Shown here piece after piece: positions 1 through 8,405 of a DNA stretch of 64,000 bases. This DNA is from Candidatus Eremiobacterota bacterium. Its GTDB lineage: Bacteria; Vulcanimicrobiota; Vulcanimicrobiia; Vulcanimicrobiales; Vulcanimicrobiaceae. The translations under genes and the position numbers were made by a program. Positions within the stretch are counted from its first letter, which is position 1. Every line of letters starts with the position of its first letter. The stretch covers positions 1,275,300 to 1,339,299 of the forward strand of contig JAFAYE010000001.1 of assembly GCA_019240525.1 (NCBI GenBank). Direction: 5' to 3'. The notes under the pieces were generated by a model. That model saw nothing but the letters and a program-made list of their open reading frames with translations, searched no databases and was not told the DNA's origin.

Positions 1-244
1 CAAAATCGCAGACGATCCAATCGATGCAATTGTGCGCGATAAGCGCAACGCGATCTCCCGCGCCAAGACCGCTTCCCCGGATCGCGCACGCGACGTCGTA
101 CACGCGTTGCAACAATCGCTCGCTCGACGTCGGCGTCCACGTGCCGCCAACTCGCTCGACGAGGACTTCATCGCGCGGTTGAGCCAGCGCTCGTCGGATT
201 AGGCTCGGAAGCGTCTCTTTTGCGGGAAGCGCCGCGGACAGCAC
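1..244 (-). CDS. AMP-forming acyl-CoA ligase, N-terminal fragment (cut by window edge)
   Basis: An open minus-strand frame begins at GTG 244 and runs off the left edge without a stop, giving 81 visible codons. A TGA lies two codons upstream of that GTG, so the start cannot be much earlier. The visible part includes LVERVGGTWTPTS followed by LGAGDRVALIAHNCIDW, the usual N-terminal pattern of long-chain fatty acid-CoA ligases of the ANL superfamily, which activate carboxylic acids as acyl-adenylates and transfer them to CoA. The AMP-binding P-loop and catalytic lysine would lie outside the window, so substrate cannot be judged. It lies downstream of comEA on the same strand, 65 bp away, and may share its transcript. 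Confidence 0.72.
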   Translation of the reverse strand, partial: MLSAALPAKETLPSLIRRALAQPRDEVLVERVGGTWTPTSSERLLQRVYDVACAIRGSGLGAGDRVALIAHNCIDWIVCDF

Positions 245-309
245 AGGTCAGCCCAATGCGCTTCGCTCACCGGCCTCCCCTGTTGGCACAGAACTTGCTT
301 GACGCCGCT

Positions 310-945
310 TTAGGGTTGGCGGAGATACGGACGGGCGCGCTCGAGCCGCGAATCGGTCATTCCCGCCACGTCGAGCAACTCGTCGAGCGTCGTGAAGCTT
401 CCGTCGCGTTCGCGAAGCTCGACGATTCGGCGCGCGATCGCATCGCCGACTCCGGGGATGCGGGCAAGCGCCGCGGCATCGGAGAGGTTCACGTCGACGC
501 TGGCCCGGGGCGGCGCGTTTCGTGAATGCCGACGACTGCGGCTATGGCGACGCGGGCCGTGGCGAGGCGAGCCGTTCGTCCGCGGTGACTCGCCGGCAAT
601 CGGGACGTCGATTTCGTCGCCGTCGGCGGCCCGCTGCGCCAGATTGACTCCGGCAGCGTCGGCCGAGCTGTCGAAGCCTCCCGCCAGAGCGATCCCGCGC
701 GCGTACCGATCGCCCGAGTGCAGATGATAGAGGCCCGGCCGTTTCACCGCGCCGGCAACATCGACGACGAGATCGTCGACGGGGTCGTGCGCAAGGGTGC
801 GATGCGGCCGGTCGTTCGCCCCAGCGAAGGAACTTTGCGGCGCCGGCGTGACCGCCGACTGCGCGATCGGTGAGCGAGCAGAATGCGCCAGCATGAAAGC
901 GCCCAGCGCAAGCACGGCGACGGCGAGAGCGATTCGAGGTATCAT
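310..945 (-). CDS. comEA: ComEA-like competence DNA-binding protein
   Basis: A protein of 211 residues. One N-terminal membrane segment (about residues 3-20, rich in Ala/Val/Leu) is followed by an SLBB-type domain (VDVAGAVKRPGLYHL, about 62-76) and, after a basic Arg/His/Ser linker, a C-terminal helix-hairpin-helix domain with ARIPGVGDAIARRIVELR and FTTLDELLDVAGM. This is the order seen in ComEA, which binds incoming double-stranded DNA at the cell surface during natural transformation and passes it to ComEC. A comEC homologue lies 7.5 kb away on the opposite strand (8406-10730), so uptake genes are present but not in one operon. The ATG at 945 has AAGG only 2 nt upstream. Divergent from leuS. 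Confidence 0.88.
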   Translation of the reverse strand: MIPRIALAVAVLALGAFMLAHSARSPIAQSAVTPAPQSSFAGANDRPHRTLAHDPVDDLVVDVAGAVKRPGLYHLHSGDRYARGIALAGGFDSSADAAGVNLAQRAADGDEIDVPIAGESPRTNGSPRHGPRRHSRSRRHSRNAPPRASVDVNLSDAAALARIPGVGDAIARRIVELRERDGSFTTLDELLDVAGMTDSRLERARPYLRQP

Positions 946-1018
946 GGCCTTCTATCACGCGCGCGGCGCCGGCGAAAAGGGTAGCGCTCGCACGCGCAAA
1001 GCGTGTACGATGCTGGCC

Positions 1019-3481
1019 ATGTACGACTTTGCCGCCGTCGAGCGCAAGTGGCAACGGCGCTGGGCAGAGGAGCATCTTTATCGCGCGCCCGACGAGAGCG
1101 CGAAGCCGAAGTACTACGCCATGGAAATGCTTCCATATCCTTCGGGCGATCTTCACGTCGGACACGCCAAGAACTACACGCTGGGTGACAGCATCGCGCG
1201 TATGATGCGAATGCTCGGCTACAACGTGCTGCATCCGATGGGCTGGGACGCGTTCGGCCTGCCGGCCGAAAATGCGGCAATCGATCGTGGAATCGACCCC
1301 GCGGCCTGGACGGCAGAGAACATCCTCAATATGCGCCGGCAGATTCGCCTGATGGGGACGAGCTATGACTGGTCGCGGGAGATCGCGACGTGCGAACCCG
1401 AGTACTATCGCTGGAATCAATGGCTCTTTCTTCGGCTTTTCGAGAGCGGGCTGGCGTATAAGCGTGAAGCGCCGGTCAACTGGTGCCCGCACGATCGCAC
1501 CGTGCTCGCCAACGAGCAGGTCATCAACGGCCGCTGCTGGAGATGCGACCATCTCGTCGAACGGCGCAACCTTTCGCAATGGTTCTTGCGGATCACCGCG
1601 TACGCCGAGCGGCTGCTGCGCGACATCGATGGCTTGTCGGGCTGGCCGGAACGCACGCGGACGATGCAGCGCAACTGGATCGGCCGTAGCGAAGGCGCCA
1701 ACGTCAGCTTTGCCGTTTCCGGAACCGACGATCGCATCGAAGTCTTCACGACCCGGCTCGATACGCTCTACGGCGTCACGTTTCTCGCGGTCGCGCCCGA
1801 ACACCGCATCGTCGAATCGCTGCAACGCATCGTCGGCGCACCAGTCGCCGAGAAGATCCGAAACTTTGCGCTGAGCTTACAATCCAAATCCGAACTCGAG
1901 CGCACGAGTCTGATGGCCAAAGACGGCGTCTTTACCGGCGCGTGGGCGATTCATCCGCTCTCCGGCGAGCGCGTGCCGATTTGGCTGACGAACTACGTTC
2001 TCGCCGAATACGGTAGCGGCGCGGTCATGGGAGTCCCCGCCCACGACGAGCGCGACTTTGATTTCGCGAAAAGCCATGGATTGCCGATCGCGCCGGTCAT
2101 CGTGCCGAACGACTCCGCGCAGGCCGAGCCGCTCAGCGGCGCCTTCATTGACGATGGGCGTCTGATCGCCAGTGGGGATTTCAGCGGCATGTCGAGCGCG
2201 AGTGCGCGCGATGCAATCGCCGAGCGTCTCGCCGCCGGCGGCTTGGGCGGAACGAACGTCAGCTATAAGCTGCGCGACTGGTTGATTTCGCGTCAGCGCT
2301 ATTGGGGCACGCCGATTCCCATCGTCTACTGCGACCGCTGCGGCGAAGTTCCCGTGCCCGACGAGCAGCTTCCGATTTTGCTGCCGCCCCGCGGAACCAT
2401 CAAAAGTGAGGGATCGCCGCTCGCTGCGATTCCGGAGTTCGTGCACGCACCTTGTCCGCGCTGCGGCGCAGCGGCACGACGCGAGACCGACACGATGGAC
2501 ACCTTTTTCGAATCGTCGTGGTATTATCTTCGCTACCTCGATCCGCATAACGATCTCGCGCCATGGGAACCGGAGCGCGCCGCGCGCTGGATGAGCGTCG
2601 ATCAATACACGGGCGGCGCCGAGCATGCGGTACTCCACCTTCTCTACTCGCGTTTCTTTTATAAATTTTTTCACGACCGCGGCTGGGTGACCGGCCCCGA
2701 TGAGCCCTTCCTTCATCTCTTCCATCACGGCATGGTGCTCCGGGAGAGCCAGAAGATGTCGAAATCGCGCGGCAACGTTGTGGGCATCGACGAGACCGCC
2801 GAGCGCAACGGCGTCGATGCGATGCGTCTCTTCCTGCTCTACGTCACGCCGCCGGAAGAGACCAGCAATTGGACCGACGAGGGTATCAGCGGACGCGTTC
2901 GTCTGCTCAATCGCATTTGGCGCGCCTGCGAACCGCATGTCGAAGCTGCGAAGAGCGTGCGACTTGCGCTCCCCGACGCGCAGAACGCCGACGAGAAGGC
3001 GCTCCTGCGCGCCGTGCATAGCGTGGCCAAGTCAGCCGTCGACGAAACGCTTTCGCGCCGTTTTCACTACAACACGACCATCGCCAAGCTCGACGAGTTG
3101 GTCAACGTCATGACCCCGGCTGCCGGCCAGGCGGCCACGCCGGCGTTGCTCTACGCCGTGGCGATCATGCCGCTCTTGGTCGCCCCCTTCGCGCCGCACA
3201 TCGCCGAAGAGCTTTGGGAACGCTTGGGGCACGACCGCTCCGTGCACCTCGAGCGCTATCCCGAACCCGATGCGGATGCGCTGGCCGTCGAAAAAATCAC
3301 CGTGGTCGTGCAGGTGAATGGGAGAGTACGCGCACGGATCACCGCCCCTCCCGAGGTCGACGAAACTGCAATAGTGGACCTCGCGATCGCCGATCCGAAC
3401 GTGCGCGCCCATCTCGACGGCAAGGCAATCGTTAAGCGAATCTACGTTCCCGGAAAGCTGCTCAATTTTGTAGTCGCATGA
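1019..3481 (+). CDS. leuS: Leucyl-tRNA synthetase
   Basis: A class Ia aminoacyl-tRNA synthetase of 820 residues that charges tRNA-Leu in the cytoplasm. The HIGH signature appears as HVGH (46-49, within PSGDLHVGHAKNY), and KMSKS is at 579-583. Between them lies an editing (CP1) region with TTRLDTLYGVTFLAVAPEH and GSGAVMGVPAHDERD, both typical of LeuS, and paired cysteines resembling a zinc site (CDRCGEVP, CPRCGAA). The anticodon-binding domain with an FAPHIAEELWERLG-type motif and a C-terminal end follow. The ATG at 1019 (MYDFAAVERKW) was preferred over upstream in-frame starts because homologues begin here. Its stop overlaps the next start as ATGA. Confidence 0.96.
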   Translation: MYDFAAVERKWQRRWAEEHLYRAPDESAKPKYYAMEMLPYPSGDLHVGHAKNYTLGDSIARMMRMLGYNVLHPMGWDAFGLPAENAAIDRGIDPAAWTAENILNMRRQIRLMGTSYDWSREIATCEPEYYRWNQWLFLRLFESGLAYKREAPVNWCPHDRTVLANEQVINGRCWRCDHLVERRNLSQWFLRITAYAERLLRDIDGLSGWPERTRTMQRNWIGRSEGANVSFAVSGTDDRIEVFTTRLDTLYGVTFLAVAPEHRIVESLQRIVGAPVAEKIRNFALSLQSKSELERTSLMAKDGVFTGAWAIHPLSGERVPIWLTNYVLAEYGSGAVMGVPAHDERDFDFAKSHGLPIAPVIVPNDSAQAEPLSGAFIDDGRLIASGDFSGMSSASARDAIAERLAAGGLGGTNVSYKLRDWLISRQRYWGTPIPIVYCDRCGEVPVPDEQLPILLPPRGTIKSEGSPLAAIPEFVHAPCPRCGAAARRETDTMDTFFESSWYYLRYLDPHNDLAPWEPERAARWMSVDQYTGGAEHAVLHLLYSRFFYKFFHDRGWVTGPDEPFLHLFHHGMVLRESQKMSKSRGNVVGIDETAERNGVDAMRLFLLYVTPPEETSNWTDEGISGRVRLLNRIWRACEPHVEAAKSVRLALPDAQNADEKALLRAVHSVAKSAVDETLSRRFHYNTTIAKLDELVNVMTPAAGQAATPALLYAVAIMPLLVAPFAPHIAEELWERLGHDRSVHLERYPEPDADALAVEKITVVVQVNGRVRARITAPPEVDETAIVDLAIADPNVRAHLDGKAIVKRIYVPGKLLNFVVA

Positions 3482-4710
3482 AGGCCGCGCAGCGAGTGTC
3501 GACCGACGTCTGCATCGTCGGCGGCGGACCATGCGGAATGATGCTCGGGGTGCTCCTCGCGCGCGCGGGCGTGGATGCGACGGTGCTGGAAAAGCATCCC
3601 GATTTTTTCCGTGACTTTCGCGGCGACACGGTGCATCCGTCGACGCTCGAGCTGCTTTACGAGCTGGGATGGCTCGACGATTTCTTAGCTCTTCCCCACG
3701 ATCAATTTCAAACTGCCAGCGTCAACATTGCGGGCGAGAGGATCGAGGTAGTCGATCTCTCCCATCTGCGGACCCAGTGCAAGTTCGTTGCGCTCATGCC
3801 GCAGTGGGACTTCTTGAATTTCCTCGTCGGACACGGACGCCGTTACGCTAAGTTCCACATGATGATGCAAACGCAAGGCAGCGAGTTGATGGAGAACGAT
3901 GGCGTCGTCGACGGCGTCCGGGCGAAGACTTCAGACGGTGAGATTGAGATTGCGGCTAAGCTCGTCGTCGGTGCCGATGGGCGTCATTCGACGATTCGGC
4001 GCGCCGCCGGTTTCGCCGTACGTGAGCTCGGCGCGCCGATGGACATCCTCTGGATGCGCATCCCCAAGCATTCGGGCGATCCCACGAGGCAGCTTGGGTG
4101 GGTGCGGACCGGTCACATGGCGATCTTGCTCGATCGCGGCGATTACTGGCAGTGCGCATACCTGATCGCGAAGGGCTCGTTCGCGACGTTGCAGGCGCAA
4201 GGAATTGGAGCATTGCAGCGCGGGCTCGCACAGACCGTGCCGATGCTCGCCGATCGCATCGCCGAGCTGGACGATTGGTCGAAGGTCGCCATGCTCGACG
4301 TGCGCGTCGACCGTCTCGAGCGCTGGCATCGCTCCGGATTACTCTGCATCGGCGATGCGGCGCATGCGATGTCCCCGATCGGCGGCATCGGAATCAATCT
4401 TGCAATTCAGGATGCTGTTGCGGCGGCCAATCTGCTCGCGGCGCCCCTGCGCGCCGGCGAGAGACCTTCCGATGCGGACTTGCAGCGGGTGCAAGAGCGT
4501 CGCATGTTTCCGACCACCGTGACGCAAGCATTCCAAACGTTCGTCCAGGATCGCGCCATCGATCCGTTGCTGCAAGGCACGCCGATCACGGCGCCGCCGC
4601 TGGTGGCACGTCTCTTCGATCAGTTTCCATTTCTGCGCCGGCTTCCAGCTCGGCTGATCGGCGTCGGAGTGCGTCCCGAACATATTGGTACTCCCGACGT
4701 GTACGCATGA
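3478..4710 (+). CDS. FAD-dependent aromatic-type monooxygenase
   Basis: A 410-residue flavoprotein of the UbiH/PheA/TfdB hydroxylase group. The N-terminal Rossmann motif VCIVGGGPCGMMLG (about 11-24) binds the ADP part of FAD. KLVVGADGRHSTIR carries the DG motif that contacts FAD and NAD(P)H, and LLCIGDAAHAMSPIGGIG is the GD motif near the flavin ribityl chain. No membrane segment is seen. Family members hydroxylate aromatic or quinoid substrates with NAD(P)H and O2; the substrate here is unknown, and nothing nearby (leuS upstream by ATGA overlap) indicates a pathway. A role in quinone modification is possible but unsupported. Confidence 0.85.
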   Translation: MKAAQRVSTDVCIVGGGPCGMMLGVLLARAGVDATVLEKHPDFFRDFRGDTVHPSTLELLYELGWLDDFLALPHDQFQTASVNIAGERIEVVDLSHLRTQCKFVALMPQWDFLNFLVGHGRRYAKFHMMMQTQGSELMENDGVVDGVRAKTSDGEIEIAAKLVVGADGRHSTIRRAAGFAVRELGAPMDILWMRIPKHSGDPTRQLGWVRTGHMAILLDRGDYWQCAYLIAKGSFATLQAQGIGALQRGLAQTVPMLADRIAELDDWSKVAMLDVRVDRLERWHRSGLLCIGDAAHAMSPIGGIGINLAIQDAVAAANLLAAPLRAGERPSDADLQRVQERRMFPTTVTQAFQTFVQDRAIDPLLQGTPITAPPLVARLFDQFPFLRRLPARLIGVGVRPEHIGTPDVYA

Positions 4711-4771
4711 CTTGGCGGCTCCGAGCCGAAATCAACGTCGAACCGATCTCTTTACTGCGAGGACGAGCACC

Positions 4772-5710
4772 ATGACGCTTGCAACCTTGACCCGTTACCC
4801 ATTCGGGCTCGCTGCGCTGACAGCGTTGCTCACGGGATGCGCGGGATCGCCATCGGCGAGCGCGATCGTACCTGGAACGAGTGACGCCAAACACGCCGCT
4901 TCCGGAAATCGAACGTTCTTTTACTCCGGTCAAGAGGCGCGGTTCAAAGTACCGGGCGGGGTCACGAAAATTACGGTCGTGGCGCGCGGCGCGGCGGGAG
5001 CCGGTTCGACCGGCGGCAAGGGGGGACGCGTCTACGCGGTCATCCCCGTCTCACCCGGGGAGATGCTCTTCGTTACCGTGGGCGGCGCCGGAACGCAGGA
5101 TAACGGCGGCTTCAACGGCGGCGGCGCCGGGGGCGCCAGCGCTTTTGCGCCCAGCTCGTGTCAGCTCTGCGACGGCCGCGGCGGCGGTGGCGAATCCGAC
5201 CTCCGGCGCGGGGGCGACGGGCGCGATAACCGCATTCTCGTCGCTGCCGGCGGTGGCGGAGAGGGCGGTTCGGGGTGCCTAAGCTCCAGCTGCTATGAGG
5301 GTGGCACCGGTGGTCGAGGGGGCGGCAGCACCGGCGGGGCCGGTGGCTACGCTTCGGGCGGCGGCGGCGCGGGGGGCACGCAATCCAAGGGCGGCGCCGG
5401 CGGTGCCGGCGGTAAAGGCCTCTACCCGAGTGACGACGGTTCGCCGGGAAGCACCGGCGGGCTGGCGATCGGCGGTGCGGGTGGTGCGGCATCCGGCTAC
5501 AGCGGACATGACGGCGGCGGCGGTGGCGCCGGCGCGGGCTACTACGGCGGCGGTGGCGGCGGAGGGGCCGGCGGGTTCCCGTCGCAGAGTTTAAGCGGCG
5601 GCGGGGGTGGTGGCGGTTCGTCCTACATCGAGCCGAGCGCGATCAAATTCCATACATGGTCGGGGTGGAAAAATGCCACCGGCAACGGCCTGATCGTCAT
5701 TTCCTGGTAA
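4772..5710 (+). CDS. Glycine-rich putative lipoprotein
   Basis: A protein of 312 residues. A short hydrophobic signal ends in LLTGCAG, a good lipobox with Cys near residue 23, so export and lipid anchoring are predicted. The sequence YSGQEARFKVPGGVTKITVVARGA then opens a long region composed mostly of GG, GAGG and GGGG runs, ending in TGNGLIVISW. This matches the glycine-rich beta-domain proteins of cell surfaces in which a conserved beta-sandwich core is decorated by glycine loops. Function is not known; surface adhesion or matrix roles are guesses. The ATG at 4772 follows a GCGAGGACG purine stretch. It begins 61 bp after the monooxygenase and converges on the DNA ligase gene. Confidence 0.75.
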   Translation: MTLATLTRYPFGLAALTALLTGCAGSPSASAIVPGTSDAKHAASGNRTFFYSGQEARFKVPGGVTKITVVARGAAGAGSTGGKGGRVYAVIPVSPGEMLFVTVGGAGTQDNGGFNGGGAGGASAFAPSSCQLCDGRGGGGESDLRRGGDGRDNRILVAAGGGGEGGSGCLSSSCYEGGTGGRGGGSTGGAGGYASGGGGAGGTQSKGGAGGAGGKGLYPSDDGSPGSTGGLAIGGAGGAASGYSGHDGGGGGAGAGYYGGGGGGGAGGFPSQSLSGGGGGGGSSYIEPSAIKFHTWSGWKNATGNGLIVISW

Positions 5711-5723
5711 GAACGCTTTCGCG

Positions 5724-7403
5724 TCACGAGCCCTCGCGAGCGAGCATCGCCCGATAGATTTCGCGCACGCGATCGAGCGTATCAATTTCTTGGGGCGGTT
5801 TGTCGTCACGAATTCGAACGATGCGCGGAAACCGCAACGCGAAGCCGCTTTCGTGCAAACCGCTCTCCTGAATGACGTCGAAAGCGACTTCTAACACGAC
5901 CTTCGGCTCGACCGGAATCTCGTGGCGCCGCGCTTTCTCGCGCCGCACCGCGAGCGGCAACGGATGCTCGAGGAACCATGTTGTCAGGCCCGCGATTTCG
6001 GCATCGGTCAAGCCGGAGTAGGCTTTGCCGATCGCGACCAACCGGCCGTTGTCGCCCCTCACTGCGAACGTATAGTCGGAAAGAACTCCAGCGCGTTTGC
6101 CGTTGCCCCACTCGACCGCAACGACGACCACGTCGAGAGTGGACAACTCGCGCTTGAGTTTGAGCCACCACTTTCCGCGGCGTCCCGGCGCGTAGGGCGA
6201 GTCGGCGCGTTTGAGCATGAGACCTTCGTTGCCGCGCGCCCGGGCGGCTTCAAAGCGTGGGTTGACGTCGGCCGCAGCGGCATTGTGTATCGTATCGAAC
6301 GGCGCGAGCACGAGTGCGCCGCCGGGCTCGAAAAGTTCAACCAGCCGCTCGCGCCGCGAAGCCAACGGTTCGTCGAGCAGCAGTTCGTCGCGCATCGCCA
6401 GTAGGTCGAAGATGACGTAGGAAATCGGAACGTCCCGCGTCAGGGCCGCGTCGACCGATTTGCGCGCAAGGCGCGTTTGCAGCGACCGAAAAGGCAGTAC
6501 TCGGCCGTCGCGCATCGCAACGATCTCGCCATCGAGAATTGCATCGCCGGAAATGGTCGCGAGCGCGGCCGAAACCTCAGGGTACGATGCGGTGACGTCG
6601 TTGAGCCGACGTGAGAATAGCCGAACGTTTCCGTTGCGAACGTGCGCTTGCGCGCGGATACCATCGTACTTATCTTCGAGGTGCCAGGTAGCGCCGCTCA
6701 GTTCTTTGTAAACGTCGCCGTAGTTCACCGGCGTCGCCAGCATGAATCCGAACGGAGCACCGTACTCCACGCGCAGCTCGCCGAGCGTTCCGTGCTTGGC
6801 GGCGAGCGCGACGCCGCCAACGTCGCCGGAGGCCATCGCGCCGCGCCGTACCGCGCCGGCATCGACTTCGAAGGCGCGCGCGATGGCATCGAGGACGAGA
6901 CCTTCGCGGGATCCCACGCGCAAATCGCCGGTGATGATCTTGACCACGTAGGTCGCCACCACAGGATCGTCACAAGCACGAAAGATTCGTTCGAGCAGCG
7001 CCTCGCGGCGGCGGTTCGCGCGCTTTCCCGAGGCCGAGGCGATCTCGCCGAAGAGCGCGTCGAGCGACGCCGGTGTCAAGCGATCGCGAAAAAGCATTGC
7101 ATCGGCCGGCGCACGCACCAGCGGCGCCAGCGCCGCCCCCAGATCGCCGGTGGCGCGATAGTTCTCCCCCAAGGTCGCGTCGTCAAACTCCCAAACTCGT
7201 CGCGCCGCTTGCACGATCGTGCGGCCACCGATGGAGAGCGTGCGACGGTCGCGGGCTGCAAATGGCGTGCCGCTGAAGAAACGGGCGGCCGCAAGCAGAT
7301 CGGCATCGTCGAGGGAGCGAAAATACTCGGCAAGAAGGGCGATCTTTTCGAGTCTAGCCGGACGCGAGGCGACCTGTTCGGCCGTCGCGGCGAAGCGCTC
7401 CAT
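5724..7403 (-). CDS. lig: ATP-dependent DNA ligase
   Basis: A protein of 559 residues. It has an N-terminal DNA-binding region, then a nucleotidyltransferase domain with ligase motif I EDKYDGIRAQ (Lys is the AMP acceptor), motif III-like YVIFDLLAM, motif IV EGLMLKR and motif V WWLKLKRE, and a C-terminal OB-type region. Length and order match the free-standing bacterial/archaeal ATP-dependent ligases rather than LigD. It seals nicks using ATP; bacteria normally also hold an NAD-dependent LigA, not visible here, so a repair role is likely. It starts 8 bp after the epimerase stop and is probably cotranscribed with it, although no functional link between the two is evident. Confidence 0.92.
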   Translation of the reverse strand: MERFAATAEQVASRPARLEKIALLAEYFRSLDDADLLAAARFFSGTPFAARDRRTLSIGGRTIVQAARRVWEFDDATLGENYRATGDLGAALAPLVRAPADAMLFRDRLTPASLDALFGEIASASGKRANRRREALLERIFRACDDPVVATYVVKIITGDLRVGSREGLVLDAIARAFEVDAGAVRRGAMASGDVGGVALAAKHGTLGELRVEYGAPFGFMLATPVNYGDVYKELSGATWHLEDKYDGIRAQAHVRNGNVRLFSRRLNDVTASYPEVSAALATISGDAILDGEIVAMRDGRVLPFRSLQTRLARKSVDAALTRDVPISYVIFDLLAMRDELLLDEPLASRRERLVELFEPGGALVLAPFDTIHNAAAADVNPRFEAARARGNEGLMLKRADSPYAPGRRGKWWLKLKRELSTLDVVVVAVEWGNGKRAGVLSDYTFAVRGDNGRLVAIGKAYSGLTDAEIAGLTTWFLEHPLPLAVRREKARRHEIPVEPKVVLEVAFDVIQESGLHESGFALRFPRIVRIRDDKPPQEIDTLDRVREIYRAMLAREGS

Positions 7404-7411
7404 CGAGCTTT

Positions 7412-8347
7412 TCAGTTCCGGAGCGCAAACCGCTCGAAGTATTCGTACGTCGCGCGAATACCGTCGGCGAGCGTCGTTGCCGGCGACCAGCCGAGTTCGG
7501 CGTGCGCTAGGCTCGAATCGAACTGCGCGTCGCGAGCGTCGCCGGGACGCTGGGGCGCACGCTCGATCGGCGCCTCGTAGCCGGCGATGGTCACCAGCGC
7601 GCGATAGATCGCGTTGACGCTGGTTTTTGTTCCCGTACCGATCACATACATGCCCCCCGACCCGCGTTCGAGCGCGGCGAGATTCGCCCGCGCGACGTCG
7701 GAAACGAAAACGTAATCGCGCGTCTGCTCGCCGTCCCAGTCGATCCGCACCGACTGATGCGCGAGGAACTTGCCGATGAAGATCGCGATGACGCCGGCTT
7801 CGCCGTTGGGATCTTGCCGAGGCCCGTAAACATTTCCGTAGCGCAGCGCCGTAAAATCGAGCCCCCGGCTCTCGCGATAGAATCGCAAATAATGCTCGCC
7901 GATGAGCTTGGTGATGCCGTACGGCGATGTCGGCCGTTGCGGAGTCGCATCGGTTATCGGCAGACGGTCGGGCGTACCGAAGGTCGCGCCGCTCGAAGCG
8001 AACACAATCTTTCGTGCGCCGCAGCGACTCGCGTGCTCCAGCACGTTGAGCAGTCCCACGGCATTCACGTTCGCGTCGTAGATCGGATCGCGGACCGAGA
8101 TGGCAACGGAGTGCTGAGCCGCGTGATGGCTGACGACGTCGGGTTTGAACTCGGCAAAGACGCGCCCGATCGCCTCGTCGCGGATATCCATGTGAACGAG
8201 CGTGACCTCGCTGGGGACGTTCGCGCGCCGTCCGCCCCCGTGCTCCCAGAGTGAATCGACGACGAGCAGGTCATGCCCCGCGGCGAGGTACGCCTCGACG
8301 ACGTGAGATCCGATGAACCCGGCGCCGCCGGTAACGATAATCCGCAC
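7412..8347 (-). CDS. NAD-dependent sugar epimerase/dehydratase (GalE-like)
   Basis: A 311-residue extended short-chain dehydrogenase. The N-terminal IIVTGGAGFIGSHV is the TGxxGxxG NAD-binding motif. ASSGATFG with SPYGITKLIGEHYL supplies the Ser and the YxxxK pair, and RYGNVYGPRQDP is the conserved sugar-binding region of UDP-glucose 4-epimerases and related nucleotide-sugar enzymes. The GTG at 8347 was chosen because AAGGA lies 7 nt upstream and the protein then begins directly at the Rossmann fold; the open frame continues upstream without homology. It probably provides a sugar nucleotide for surface polysaccharide. It is divergent from comEC and followed after 8 bp by the ligase. Confidence 0.88.
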   Translation of the reverse strand: MRIIVTGGAGFIGSHVVEAYLAAGHDLLVVDSLWEHGGGRRANVPSEVTLVHMDIRDEAIGRVFAEFKPDVVSHHAAQHSVAISVRDPIYDANVNAVGLLNVLEHASRCGARKIVFASSGATFGTPDRLPITDATPQRPTSPYGITKLIGEHYLRFYRESRGLDFTALRYGNVYGPRQDPNGEAGVIAIFIGKFLAHQSVRIDWDGEQTRDYVFVSDVARANLAALERGSGGMYVIGTGTKTSVNAIYRALVTIAGYEAPIERAPQRPGDARDAQFDSSLAHAELGWSPATTLADGIRATYEYFERFALRN

Positions 8348-8405
8348 AACGATTCCTTTGCTCCTTACTCTGAACGGCGCGCCATCTCGTCGCAGGTGAG
8401 CGGCA

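Noticed and set aside
542-1825. Long minus-strand open frame opposite leuS (427 codons)
   Set aside because: No motif; arises from the GC-rich third positions of leuS, which has full family motifs.
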